A stretch of 64,000 nt of DNA from Batillaria attramentaria (GCA_018292915.2 JACVVK020000053.1:2187501-2251500); one strand, 5' to 3'. Shown: positions 25,366 through 38,439, counted from the first letter of the stretch. Numbers and translations are program-made. Notes: generated from the letters alone by a model not told the origin.

Positions 25366-25559
25366 GTGGTTGTTTCCTTCAAATGCATAGAAGACGTCTG
25401 ACAGACGTGCATACCAGAAACCTGACGCTTGCAGTACCCGGATGTAGATACTCTTGCCACAGTTTACTAGTACGTGTGCTGACATATATACGTCACACTG
25501 CAGCTGAGCCCGGCTATTGCTGCTCTTGCCAGAGTTTGCGTGTAGGGATCTGTACGTTA

Positions 25560-26158
25560 AGTCTGCCTTACACGTGGATAGTTTTCACACTATCCTATCG
25601 ACTATCGGCCGTTAATCCGTTCCGATAGTCATCCGCTAGTCTATCCATCCCTGCGGACAGCCCCCTATCCGCTATATATCCGCGATAGAACTGGCTTCTA
25701 GATTTCTATCCACTGGTCGCTAGGCTAGCATTCAGCGACCAATCAACAGTAGGGTGGTCACGTGAGTCGTGACGTATTCAAGATGGCCGAGAAGATGGAC
25801 GACTGTGCCACTGCAAGGTTTATCGAGCTAGTGAGAGAAAACCCAAGCATATCGGATACGAGGGACTCTACGAGGGAAACTACGCGGTTCGTATTCTTCG
25901 GCAAGAACAGCAACAGCGGCCGCGATCGCTTCCAAATCTTCTTCTGAGTCATCTAAATCGTGGTCCGCAATGGGAGCCGCCATTTTGTCTTCAAGGGAGA
26001 GTAGTCTCGCGTGACTTTCCATATATGGTAAACGCGTACTACAGGGCTATCGCTCAACTATCGACGTGTACGTACGGCGAGAGACCCTCCACCAGTCGGC
26101 TAGATGATAGTCGACAGGACAGGGATAGGGCGACATCTAGCAACGTGTAGGACCAGCT
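25560..26158. mobile_element. PIF/Harbinger-like deletion derivative, copy 2
   Basis: It is flanked by TTA on both sides (25557-25559, 26159-26161), matching the TWA target of Harbinger elements. Termini agtctgccttacacg and agctggtcctacacg are inverted and imperfect. A + frame from 25783 reads MAEKMDDCATARFIELVREN and then NPSISD before a stop, like the start of a MADF domain. A - frame opens with MAAPIADHDLDDSEEDLEAI. The two starts face each other across the element centre, so both genes keep only their 5' ends. Confidence 0.82.
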
Positions 26159-26161
26159 TTA

Positions 26162-27470
26162 TGAACGTTAGTCGGTCGGCATTAGCTAGCAAGACGGGGT
26201 CTTGTGACGTCACATTAGGACACACGAATAGAAAACTGAGACATGATTAAGCCAATTCTGAAGGATCGGTACAGTGTACTATGTATGACATGTCGTGTGT
26301 CTGGGAGGTACATCAGAAAGTGGCCACGTCAGCCTGCCCATGAATACGCTCTTTCGTTTGTGTTGACGTCAGCAATAATTGGCACTTTTTAATGAAAACA
26401 CCGTATGGGGGATACCAGGAACAATCAGCTTTGCAGCACAACAGGGGCGAGCACTCTAAACCGGATGTGCACTTTCTGCACAGACAGTAGGAGTGTAGTT
26501 TGTGGGACAAACAATTTGCTCACAACTGAAAAGTGAAATCCGCTCAGCCACAAAATAGAAAGGATTCCAAACAGTGGTAGAGATAATTATGCTTCTAGTT
26601 TCGCCTGCACAATACAGCTTCCTCCACCAACCCGTTCTATTTTGCTCTTTTAACCGTCACCGGAGCCGAGTTTTGTTGTTGTTGTTGTTGGTCAAATCGC
26701 CTCCCTTGGTGTTGCTTTTCTGGGTTTGGAGTTCATAATAAAACGCGCCCAGCGTCCACATTCGGCCTGCTCAGTTTGTTTCACAGTTGGATCGATTTAC
26801 GTCTGAAACTGAAACGTCTTGGTCTGATCGGCTCTTGTTGCAACAAACAGCGCGTCAATCTTTTCACGGAGGGTAACTCCGTCATTGATTTTGTGGAGAT
26901 AAGGAAGTTGTCTGCTCTTCGTAGTACGGGGTCCGCTGTTTAGAGCAACCGCCGTTTCCAGATCAGGGGCGGATAACTATCTCTCGGCATGAACGAGACT
27001 TGGGAACGACCACCAGGGGAAGTAAATTTCAAGTGAAGGAAGTAGTTCTACCGGTCCGGTGTGACGTTATGACCCCCCCCCCCCCCACAACGCCGCTCTG
27101 GCCCAATAATAATAAGATTAATGTACCCCGCGGTCCAACAATCATAATCAGAGGATGTAATTGTTGCCCCCCCCCTCCCCCCTCTGAAATTGTTGGACTT
27201 TCCCTTCACGTGAAGCACCTCGCTCTGTTGGCTTTCCTAGAACTCGTACACGACACGAAACAGTTTATCGCTTGACTACTGAAGAATACGAACTTAAGTC
27301 GTCATGATTTTTATCAAGTATTTGTTTTTTCAAACCAACTAACTTTAAGTTAGACACGCGCCGCTTGTAAGTAGACCCGCGTTGTCTCCCTCCCTCGGGA
27401 CATGGGGTGAACTGAGTTGGTTAACAACGGCAGCAATTTTTTTTTTTTTTTTTTTGGGGGGGGGGGGTCA
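26162..27470. other. intron sequence with homopolymer tracts
   Basis: C runs lie near 27071-27086 and 27170, and a T-then-G run near 27437-27467. No gene or structured repeat was recognised. Confidence 0.4.
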
Positions 27471-28345
27471 AGGTCATTCGAATGAGATCTGTAAGAGCTT
27501 ATCAATGACTATCATTATGCCATGTTTGGTAGCTCTAGTTTTGTAGTTTCTGTACAAGTGGTAATGTAAAATTTCACAACAGACAGCTGTAATGACCTTG
27601 AGTCAAGGTCATTCAAAAGGGTATGTCTGCATAGGTCTCATTTCTGGCTATCATTGTGCCTTGTTTGGTGCCTCTGCTGTTTGTTGTTTCCAAGAAAATG
27701 TTAACGTTAAAGTTTCTGCAAAACATCTTGAATGGCCTTGACCTTGACTCAAGGAAATTACCAGTACAAGTTTAGTCAATGTCTATCACCGTGCAAAGTT
27801 TGTGCCTCTGGTACCCCTAGATTCTGAGAAAATGGCAATTTTATATTTCCAGTGAGACAGCTTTAATGACATTCAAAATGGTATGTACTGGGAGGTCTTA
27901 CTGCTGTCTATCAGCAAGCCAGGTTTGGTGCTTCTTCTGTTTATTGTTTCTGAGAAAATGCCAATGTTAAGGTTTTGAAAGCTTTTCTGCAAACAGCTTG
28001 TATGGCCTTGACCTTGACTCAAAGTCACTGAATACAGGTATGCCTGTGAAGGTGTTGTCAATGTTTATAATCATGCAAAGTTTGATGTCTCTTGCTTTTC
28101 TATATTCTGAGAAAATGCCAATGCAAAATTTCCAAACAGACAGCTTTAGTGGCCTTGACCTTGGGTCAAGGTCAATCAATATGGTATTTTTTGAAAGGTC
28201 TTATGGCTGTCTATCAGCATGCCAAGTTTGGTGCCTCTACTATTTGTAGATTCCGAGAAAAGGCCAATGTTAAGGTTTACTGTGGACACACAGACAGACA
28301 GACGACGGAGGGTTATTACATAGACTCACTTTGTTACACAAGTGA
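27470..28345. repeat. diverged ~150-bp internal direct repeats
   Basis: About five diverged units share gaccttgactcaaggtca, ctatcagcatgcca, gtttggtgcctct and gagaaaatgccaatgtta. The block ends cacagacagacagacgac then gactcactttgttacacaag. It looks like the repeat-rich end of an interspersed element with a palindromic terminus (gactcac/gtgagtc). Confidence 0.65.
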
Positions 28346-28371
28346 GCCAGAAATCCACTCCATCATCTGGC

Positions 28372-28372
<1 letters not shown>

Positions 28373-28427
<55 letters not shown>

Positions 28428-28445
28428 AGAGAGAGAGAGAGAGAG
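28373..28445. repeat. (GT)n followed by (GA)n
   Basis: A compound microsatellite: about 27 GT dinucleotides and then gagagaga. Confidence 0.96.
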
Positions 28446-30984
28446 GGGTTCCAAGTTTTACGAGGTCCAACAGTTTCATGACACCTGCCTAAAACCGATG
28501 TTCAGTGGATGTCCAGCAGGAAATGTGTTTAAGGATCTGTATCTGTTGTCAAAACGTGATGTATCAGAAAAAAATTGCGGCTATTTCCTTGATGTTGAGA
28601 CCTATCTACGACGTCATTACAAGTACCGGTACACAGTTTTCACTCGAGGCGTTGTGACCGGAATCTAAAATTAGCAACAGTGCTGGTATCCGATTTCGCC
28701 ACTACAAAATTTATCGTTGTGGATCGGGCGTAGGCTGATTTCTCGAATAATTTTCATAATTACAGTAAACACACCTAAATCTGGATTGTTTGTCATGTTC
28801 AGTCAATGACTGGTTCAGTTACGTCCGTGTTGCACGGCTACTTACTTATTACTTTGATCTGATCTCGACAAACCAGCCAACCACGTGCCAGTCAAGTTTT
28901 GCTCAGGATTGTGCTAACACTATGATGTGCAAAACTTGGCCCTCGTGACGTAGTTGTGAGATAGGCCTATTTTATTGAGGCGTCTGTTTGCTTCACATCG
29001 TAGGCACTGCTCGTCAAAGTTCATAGCCTCGTTAGTTTCCGTGTAGGATGTTGACTACATTTTGCAGTATCAAATGTGTATATTTGCCTTTCGCTGTCTG
29101 ATAAAGAACACGTTTCAAGCAAATAAAGGCCACTTCAGATGGGGCAATATCCCCAAGGTCTCAAGAGAAATCCCAAAAGGAAACTGACGGCACTCAAACT
29201 GACGACATTCATGTCGAATCCCAGTCTTAAGACTGACTGGCACAGTTAGGGTTTATCAGTCATTCTGCTAGAAAACTGGGCCCTGCTTCACACAAATGTG
29301 AAGTGATTTGTTTGTTTGTTTGTTTGTTTTCCTGCTTGTATGGTCTGAAAAACCTGATTTCAGGGGTTTGTGTTACTCACGACCCAGTTACCTGATGGGG
29401 TGGCCGTTCGGCACGCTATAGAGAGTTCTACTTTATTCTTCGCGTGTTACAGCAGGTTTCTACATGAACTCAGTATATTATTTGACAATTTCTGAGGCCA
29501 TGAACACGCATACAGACGAGAAAAAGACTGACGGGCCCCATCTCCGTGTTTGAAATTGTAAATGGAAAAACATCCACTCGTGTATAGTGAAAAAGTGAGG
29601 TGAGTTGTAAGACAGTCACTCTTGTCTAATTATTGAAAGACAGCGTAGAGTGGTAACTCAACACTGACAGTAGCACCTTTGTTGCGCGGCTTGTGAAATA
29701 CACACATGGCATAAGCTCTATGTGATCGGTTCGGGTGTATAGTTGGCCGCTGGTATAGCACGTGCACCGCTGTGGATCATGGGAAGGTCAGGGCGTAGAC
29801 TGATGATCCAGTCGGCTCCCCAACTACTTGCTGCAGATTAGGTAGCCACTGGTGCAGCACTGGGCCGCGCGGTCGCTCTATCTGCACGTGCACGTCGTGC
29901 GCTACTCCCACGGGCAGAGTTTGCCGTGGCCTTTAGACGGTAATCAGGCATCTGCCCTACTGAACACTGATAAGTCGCGATGAGCCACCGGATCTGTACC
30001 AATGTGTGGAGGCTTGGGGAACAGGTGACAGTGTGTGGGCTGTGGGTTCACTGCTTGCCTCGTGACTCCTCGTGCATGTCACGATCAACCAGTTTCCACA
30101 TGCACCTTCATCTTCATTCACTTTGTACTCAGTTTCCTGCAAAGCAGCTCCGTTAACTCCTGTTGGCAGCAGAAAGAGGAGGGAATTAAAAACAACTTTA
30201 CAAAAACAGTTACGTTTAAATGAGCGAGTTGAGCGCACATCCAAACACTGGCGCCAGTTTCATTAGCGGGCTGTTGGGCCTGCTTTGCTCGGGGGGGGGG
30301 GGGGGTAACACTCTCCTCGACACCCCCCTCCGCCCTCTCTCTCTCGCACATTTTTTTTAAAGCAGGCTATTTGCGGTCGTGTATTGGATTTCTTGACCTG
30401 TCTGTAACTGGCGAGACTTTGCAGTGTTTTGATAAGTCAGCCTCGATATGATGACCAGAGGGCCGCTAAAGCGAGGTTAATTGGTAGAGAGTTGGGGGAC
30501 AGCCTGGAGTAGTGTCACGTGACCTATACTAGCCAGCAGTACAGTAGATATATACATACACTATAGATGACGGCTACAGCTCGGATTGTTTGTTGAGACA
30601 GATCCTACGTCCGCCTAAAGGCTCAGCGGTCGCTCTGCCCGTGTCTGTACTAATGAGTGTCTGAACCGGTTCCTAAAACCAGAACCAGGCAGGACTTGCT
30701 GATTGGATGCCGGGTCGTGTAGGTGCTTTTAGTGCGAACTGAGTACAGACTGCGAGGAAAGAGCGCCATCTTGCCATGGAGAATAATGAAATGAAGAAAA
30801 AAAAACCCAGACTGTCCGTGCCTTTAGCTGCCCGTGTCTGTAGCCTGTGTAGGAATCACGTGATACTTGTATTGTGTGGAGTTCCGTCATTATCATTATT
30901 GTGTGGAGTTCCGTCATTACACATTCAGTACACGCGATCCATGTACCTTTCTTTCTACAGCGGTCACAATACAACACACTGACC
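28446..30984. other. intron sequence without recognisable genes
   Basis: A gttt run lies near 29308 and a G run near 30292-30305. A 28-bp direct duplication (gtgtggagttccgtcatta) lies at 30873-30920. Nothing else is supported. Confidence 0.4.
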
Positions 30985-31376
30985 CAATCTTTCTACACTG
31001 GCTATTCCACAGCACACCCAGTCTTTCTACAGTGATTATACAACACACCCAATCTTTCTACAATCATTATACAACACGCCCAGTCTGTCTACAGTCAGGA
31101 TACCGTAGTACAGCACACCCAGTCTTTCTACAGTCAGGATACAGCACACCCAGTCTTTCTACAGTCAGGATACAGCACACCCAGTCTTTCTACAGTCAGG
31201 ATACAGCACACCCAGTCTTTCTACAGTCAGGATACAGCACACCCAGTCTTTCTACAGTCAGGATACAGCACACCCAGTCTTTCTACAGTCAGGATACAGC
31301 ACACCCAGTCTTTCTACAGTCAGGATACAGCACACCCAGTCTTTCTACAGTCAGGATACAGCACACCCAGTCTTTC
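30985..31376. repeat. 31-bp minisatellite, about 12 copies
   Basis: The unit is cacccagtctttctacagtc followed by aggatacagca. The first copies are diverged and the last eight nearly identical. Confidence 0.95.
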
Positions 31377-32138
31377 TTGATCAGCTGCACTCGACTGGAG
31401 CAGTACGTGTTTCTCAGTGAACTGACCTTCACCTTCCCAGCGTACTGACCTTCACCTGTCGTTTGCCCTTGAACTGTTACCCAGGTTGATCAGGACGTTG
31501 TTTGACGACCAAGTATTGTGGCTACGCGTATCCCAGCGGACCATGCTAGTGTGGTGGTGGTAATGTTCCGGAGAATGAAGCCGTGCCATAAAAGCGATAG
31601 ATTTGGTAACTGGGTAGTACTGAGGATGCTACGGGCCGCTGTGGGGCGATGCGGCCACTAACTCCAGTCAAACGCTGGCGGCGCGGTAAAGCTACAGGCA
31701 GACGTGTTCCCTGTTAATAAACTGTATGGAAGGAAAGCTGGACTGGACTGAAGAATAAGACAATAGTCACAACGCTCTGCAGTTTTACTGTTGGAGTTAA
31801 ATACTACTCGCAGCTCTACGGCTTCCGTGTGAATGAGAGAGAGAGAGGGGGGGGGGGGGAGTATGTGTGTTGGAGGTGGGGTGGGGGTGGGGGGGGAGAG
31901 ACTCAAGACTCAGATTCTTTATTTTTTTTTTTTTTTTTAGGCCGTTGACCTATAAACAATTGGATTCGGGAGCTGTTCCCAGCAGAGCAGCACATGGAAC
32001 TACAAACAGAGAAAACAATTATGAAATAAACTGATCAGCTAATTACATAGGTAATGCCATATACACCTATGAGAGAGAGAGAGGGGGGGGGAGGGGGCAG
32101 TGACAATGACAATAATCTTTATTTTCCAACGGTAAAAG

Positions 32139-32171
32139 CAAAGACCTTAGAATCAGTTCCCAAGATCTTTG
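32139..32171. repeat. 33-bp CAAAGA hairpin insertion with 7-bp direct repeats
   Basis: It starts caaagacctta and ends aagatctttg, with 15-bp arms (11 of 15 pairing) around a 3-nt loop. It is flanked by gtaaaag at 32132-32138 and 32172-32178. The design matches the better-preserved hairpins at 44870 and 54962, so it may be an older copy. Confidence 0.6.
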
Positions 32172-32321
32172 GTAAAAGTTTTGGCAGAAATACCATGTTC
32201 GAACTTGCGATGCTTAACTACGAGAATAGCAGTGAGCAAAGGAAGTAAAATCTATAAGCGACAGGAATATGGAGAAGAAGGGAAAAAAGTGTAGAAACAA
32301 GTTACACATTTCAACTCAGTG

Positions 32322-32386
<65 letters not shown>
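32322..32386. repeat. (CA)n microsatellite
   Basis: A pure CA run of about 32 dinucleotides. Confidence 0.97.
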
Positions 32387-32388
<2 letters not shown>

Positions 32389-32499
32389 CAGTCTCTTTGA
32401 GCCCATGCTGCTCGCATGAGGGGTACATCGGACAGATCTGTGTATAAGCTTAATCTTGATCAAATAATACCTTGAAGAGACTGTCCTTAAAGGAAGCAA

Positions 32500-33076
32500 G
32501 CGAAGGAGTGGATTTAATGGCTGCTGGAACTGTATTCCAAAGGGAGGGACCTGAAAGGAGTTGATCTAATGGCTGCTGGAACTGTATTCCAAAGGGAGGG
32601 ACCTGAAAGGAGTTGATCTAATGGCTGCTGGAACTGTATTGCAAAGGGAGGGACCTGAAAGGAGTTGATCTAATGGCTGCTGGAACTGTATTGCAAAGGG
32701 AGGGGCCTGAAAGGAGTTGATCTAATGGCTGCTGGAACTGTATTGCAAAGGGAGGGACCTGAAAGGAGTTGATCTAATGGCTGCTGGAACTGTATTGCAA
32801 AGGGAGGGACCTGAAAGGAGTTGATCTAATGGCTGCTGGAACTGTATTGCAAAGGGAGGGACCTGAAAGGAGTTGATCTAATGGCTGCTGGAACTGTATT
32901 GCAAAGGGAGGGACCTGAAAGGAGTTGATCTAATGGCTGCTGGAACTGTATTGCAAAGGGAGGGACCTGAAAGGAGTTGATCTAATGGCTGCTGGAACTG
33001 TATTGCAAAGGGAGGGACCTGAAAGGAGTTGATCTGATGGCTGCTGGAACTGTATTCCAAAGGGAGGGACCTGAAA
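32500..33076 (-). repeat. 52-bp tandem repeat made from a LINE coding segment, about 11 copies
   Basis: The unit is ggagttgatctaatggctgc, then tggaactgta, then ttgcaaagggagggacctgaaa. Read on the - strand each unit encodes part of SGPSLxNTVPAAIRSTPF, the conserved C-terminal stretch of CR1/jockey-like LINE reverse transcriptase proteins. The array directly continues the LINE at 33077-33346. Confidence 0.9.
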
Positions 33077-34487
33077 ATGATAGACTTGTTGTGTAGATAT
33101 GTAATCTTGAACATGGTAAGTAAAAGCTGAGTCTTGATGTGGAATATCGTGAGTCTGGGAGAGAAAACAGGTCACCTATATATTGCGGGAGGATCCCTTT
33201 CCAGACTTTATATATATAACACATTTATTGAATATTAGATGTTTTGTAAGTGGAAGCATGTCTAGCTGGTGCAGTTTTTGGTCTGTGGATAGCATCGGAT
33301 CAGGAAGTATTCACCGCTCTCCTTTGAAGGGAGTTAAGTCTTCTTCTTACCGGCCCCCGTAGTGTAGTGGTTAGCACTTCGGACCATGGACCGGGAGACC
33401 CGGGTTCGAGTCCCAGCCGAGGCAAGCGGGATTTTTCCTACCTAGGTCGGCTCCTACCCAGAGCGGGTGTGCTATGGATCCAATGGGGAGGCTGTTGCCA
33501 CACAGCCGAGTTTCACCCACTTCACGGGTGCGACTTTGGGGGTGTTTCCCTTGGTATGACACGTTTTTTGATGTGAATGATTACACGGCCGGCACCGCAG
33601 GTGCCGTAGTTCCCGGGCCTGGTTAATGCCGGGATATTTATGACAGGAAGCGTGGAATGCGGCCCGGTCCCGTAGTCCCAAACAACACGGACCTCCATAG
33701 CATCATCTTACCATCATCATCATCTCCATCATCATGCATAATAAAAATTGTCCCAGCTTCCGAGCCCTCCCTGGATTCTACTCATTATCTGGGAGGAACA
33801 CCACTGGAGCTGGCAAAGAGTTGGGGCAGCACACAAAAAAGTCTTCTTCACTACTACAGTCCCACAGAGTGGGAGCGTCATCAAGTATGCGTTTTGACAT
33901 GGGCATTAGAAAACAGTTTGCGAGCATCACAGTCTATGAGATGTTTTAACTTGGAAAACATGAATGCATTTTTAGAGATGGTTTTACAAATCCTGTTTAT
34001 TTGTGGCTGCCACGGTAAGTTCTTACAGAACTAATACTCCCAGCAGGCGATGTTCAGTGACCTGACTATTTGGGTGATTTTGAACTGACAGGCCGAGTGA
34101 AAGTGGACTGAGCTGATGTTTCTGGCGTGTGGCGATCACCATACTTTCTGCTTTGCTGGGATTCAGTACCATTGAATTATTTTCACACCAGTTGACAACT
34201 TCGTTCAGGCTCTGCTGTAGATTTTCTGTTATAACATTAATGTCTGGATCAGATGTGTAAAGAAATAGCGTCATCGGCAAACTTGTCATAAGAAACTTGA
34301 TTTTGTCACAGCGTAATTGGAGGGGCAAGTCGTTATCAGACAAACAAAAGAGCAGAAGCCCGAACACAGACCTGGGGCACACCACGTGTGACTAGGCCAT
34401 TAGAAGAATAAGATCCATTCACAAATACTTTATGTCGTCTATTATTAAGAATAAGATCCATTCACAAATACTTTATGTCGTCTATTA
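33077..34487 (-). pseudogene. decayed LINE reverse transcriptase (CR1/jockey-like), interrupted by a SINE
   Basis: Read on - from 34487, conserved pieces appear in the expected order: KVFVNGSYSSNGLVTRGVPQ, SVFGLLLF, NDLPLQLRCDKIKF, a frameshift where FADD would be, then TLFLYTSDPDINVITENL, NEVVNWCENNSMVLNPSKAE, FMFSKLKHLIDCDARKLFSN, LPDPMLSTDQKLHQLDMLPL, and KVWKGILPQYIGDLFSLPDS with FYLPCSRLHIYTTSLSFSGP. Several frameshifts and stops show it is dead. The SINE at 33350-33735 lies between two of these pieces. A 47-bp direct duplication covers the first piece (34393-34487). Confidence 0.85.
33350..33735 (+). repeat. tRNA-headed SINE (family 3) inserted in the LINE
   Basis: It has an A box in gtagtgtagtggttagcac and a B box gggttcgagtcccag 48 bp later. 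A ~300-bp body follows (ggcgtgcgactttggg-like, cggcaccgcaggtgccgtag) and an ATC-rich tail. It resembles a tRNA only in the head. LINE coding continues on both sides. Confidence 0.8.
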
Positions 34488-34616
34488 CTCAAACACGACC
34501 GAAAAAAAAAACAAAAAAAAAACGGCGAAGCATCCCTATCAGTCTGTTGTGTTTGTGATGCAGAGGTACGGGAAGTTGTTTCACAGCTAATGTTGTGTGG
34601 TGTGGCAAATGGAAGT

Positions 34617-34712
34617 CAGAGAGAGAGAGAGGGGGGGGGGAGAGAGAGAGAGGGGGGAGAGAGAGAGGGGGGGGGGGAGAGAGGGGGGGGGGAGAGAGAG
34701 AGAGAGAGAGAA
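34617..34712. repeat. (GA)n with G runs
   Basis: An alternating gagaga and ggggggg purine tract. Confidence 0.9.
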
Positions 34713-34883
34713 GGCCGAGTGGTTATTGACAGCCAGTAATGCGGGGCACGTTTGAAGAGTGGGTGGTAGAGTGGCGTGTCGATAGCCTCGTGGGTGGTTT
34801 GTTGCCCAGACTGTTCGTCTTTCCGTACTGGTACGTCTAGTTGCTCGCAGCGGGAGAAACCATCTAGTTTCCACTCAGTTGGG

Positions 34884-34885
<2 letters not shown>

Positions 34886-34934
<49 letters not shown>
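34886..34934. repeat. (CAAT)n tetranucleotide repeat
   Basis: About 12 caat units. Further aatcagtcaatc traces occur at 35143-35182. Confidence 0.95.
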
Positions 34935-34949
34935 GTTACATTATCACAT

Positions 34950-35290
34950 TATCCAGACAAACCGTGTATTTGCCCTGTCTTGGACACACCGTCTATTTGC
35001 CCTCGCTGGCACAAACCGTCTCAGTGTTTACACTCTCTGGACATGTCTGTTTGCACACGCTGGGACCAAAAGTCCATTTGCACTCAGCTGGACAAACCGT
35101 CTATTTGCACTTAGCTGGAAACCGTATATTTCAGCTGGACAGTCAGTCAATCAGTAAATCAGTCAAACGATTAGTCAATCAAATTATTATGTATAGAAAC
35201 CACCTATTTATCCCAAGCGAGACAAACGTCTATATTGCACTCAGCGGGACAAATCGTCTATTTGCACTCAGCGGGACAAACCAATTTGCA
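34950..35290. repeat. degenerate ~30-bp tandem repeat
   Basis: About nine loose copies of ggacaaaccgtctatttgca, with variable spacers. Confidence 0.75.
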
Positions 35291-35459
35291 CGGGAACTGG
35301 CGCGGCCACGTGATACTGATGTCATGCACACCCAAGGTGGAGGGGGGGGGGGTACATTCTAATATTCCCCCAAGTTGTCATACTTCATTTGTATCTGTTC
35401 CCCCGTGTTTGTGAGCCAAATTGAGTTTAGTACTGGTGGTGTTTGATGGACGCCAAGCG

Positions 35460-36315
35460 GCAGGTACATATCGGGGTAGATGAAGTTCACTGCGAGTGGT
35501 ACATATCGGGGTAGATGAAGTTCACTGCGAGTGGTACATATCGGGGTAGATGGGGCTCACTGCGAGTGGTACATATCGGGGTAGATGGGGCTCGCTGCGA
35601 GTGGTACATATCGGGGTAGATGTAGTTCACTGCTAGTGGTATATGACTGGGTAGATGAGGTTCACTACTAGTGGTACATATCGGGGTAGATTTGCGTCAC
35701 TACTAGTACATGTCGGGGTAGATGAGGTTCACTACTAGTGGTACATATCGGGGTAGATTTGGGTCACTACTAGTACATGTCGGGGTAGATGGGGTTCACT
35801 ACTAGTGGCACATGTCGGGGTAGATTTGGTTCACTACTAGTGGTACATGACGGGGTAGATTTGGTTCACTACTAGTGGTACATATCGGGGTAGATTTGGG
35901 TCACTGCTAGTACATGTCGGGGTTGATGGGGTTCACTAGTAGTGATACATGTCGGGGTAGATTTGGTTCACTAGTAGTGGTACACGACGGGGTAGATTTG
36001 GTTCACTACTAGTGGTACATGTCGGGGTAGATTTGGGTCACTACTAGTGGTACATGACGGGGTAGATTTGGGTCACTACTAGTGGTACATGACGGGGTAG
36101 ATTTGGGTCACTACTAGTGGTACATGTCGGGGTAGATTTGGGTCACTACTAGTGGTACATGTCGGGGTAGATTTGGGTCACTACTAGTGGTACATGACGG
36201 GGTAGATTTGGGTCACTACTAGTGGAACATGACGGGGTAGATTTGGTTCACTACTAGTGGTACTTAACGGGGTAGATTTGGTTCACCACTAGTTGTGTAT
36301 GACGGGGTACATACG
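35460..36315. repeat. 35-bp minisatellite, about 24 copies
   Basis: The unit is ctagtggtacatgacggggt followed by agatttgggtcacta. Early copies differ (tatcggggtagatgaagttc, ctgcga). Unrelated to the other 35-bp array at 18270. Confidence 0.95.
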
Positions 36316-36522
36316 GTTACATTACTTATCAGCGGAATATTCATAGATTTGTTGAAATACTTTTCACCAGATGAGTGTTTTCCCATCGGTCGCTGGTTTT
36401 CCCATCATGCGTCAGCTTTATTTGGTATGATTGTATTTCTCATCATGCATCAGTTTTATTTGACATAATTGCACTTCCTTTTTTTTTTTTTTTTTGGTCT
36501 TGTGAGGTGTGAGCCTGCTAGA

Positions 36523-36917
<395 letters not shown>

Positions 36918-37266
36918 GTCGGAAAAGACTAAACAGGAGTGATGTTGGTGGAGAGCCAACACCTTACAAATGGCAGGAGAGAGAATTATAAAAACAGCCC
37001 ACTCTGGTAAATACAAAGTTTACACTTTACTTTCCCCCAGCGCAAAAACAAACAGCAGACCCAATTACGGACGAGATCTTACGAGACGTCACGCGCAAAA
37101 AGCCACAAGTCACGTGACAGCTACGTTTCCCCCTCCTTCACGAATGAAGATTTCTGTTTGTATTTGTGGTAGGTTGATACAGAATTCAAACAGTTCGCTT
37201 TTCGAGGTGCTGATGTGTGAGAGAGAGATGTGCCAGCCGTCATCGCCCCTCACTCTAGAGGCTGAG

Positions 37267-37522
<256 letters not shown>

Positions 37523-37527
37523 GTCTA

Positions 37528-38061
37528 ACGTGGTGGTTTGGAGGTATCCGATGAGACCGCGATTTTCGAAAAGATGCACATAATTATGATTGGCGAAATC
37601 TAAGAAGAAAAAAAACAACCTGTTTTTCTACGGAAGAAATGGACACTAAAACAAGGGGTTTTTTTCAGAAGAAGTACTTTTGCACAAGAAAATAAACTGG
37701 CTCTCTGAAAAAAATTTGACGAGAAACGGAAATATCGGTGTTGGACAACACACCCCCCCCCCCCCCAACAAACAAACAAACAAACAAAAACTGCTATTTC
37801 CATTTGCAGGAAAATAGAATCGTGTCAGTTTTTGTTTTTACAGAAAGCTAGTTTTTCTTTGCCATTGCTATGCAGGGGGGGGGGGACCTTTTATTCAGGC
37901 AGAAAAACGAAAAACAGGATTGTGGATTTTTCGCCGAAACTGTGTTTGCTGCAGTATAACAGGATTGTCCATCTTTATGTAGAAATACCATGTTGTCAGA
38001 TTTCGCCAGTTATAATTATGTGCTCTCTCATCGTAAGTCGGACACCTTGAAACCACCACGT
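37528..38061. mobile_element. TA-target MITE-like element with ~70-bp inverted repeats
   Basis: It is flanked by TA (37526-37527, 38062-38063). The ends acgtggtggttt are inverted, and the arms extend to cacataattat and ggcgaaatct about 70 bp in, at roughly 75% identity. The interior is A/T-rich without a transposase frame. A TA duplication fits the Tc1/mariner group. CA arrays adjoin both ends. Confidence 0.75.
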
Positions 38062-38071
38062 TACGCCCCTT

Positions 38072-38082
<11 letters not shown>

Positions 38083-38148
<66 letters not shown>
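38083..38148. repeat. (CA)n microsatellite
   Basis: It starts gcgcgcgcaca and continues as a pure CA run. Confidence 0.96.
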
Positions 38149-38151
<3 letters not shown>

Positions 38152-38439
38152 CTCCATAATCTCTTCCCAGCAAGCTTTGCGCGCACCCTAGACGTGCCGG
38201 CTTGCTTTGATCAAAGCAGCACCTGTCTTGAACTGTCTCTACAGGTCTTCACCGCTTGGTGTAGTTCACTACGCATCGTTACTCACCCCGCCATTCCAGT
38301 CATCCGTACTTACACGCCAACAGAGGGAGGTTTGGAAGCGGTTTTCTGACACAAAGCGATGTGATATTTGTAAACTTCGATGGACACTCAATGATAATGA
38401 TGGTACACTGCGAGGATTAAAAAAAAGGAGGAATGGCCC

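Noticed and set aside
33358..33425. A functional tRNA gene
   Set aside because: It has A and B boxes, but the flanking body and tail are those of a SINE, and I could not fold a complete cloverleaf with a proper acceptor stem.
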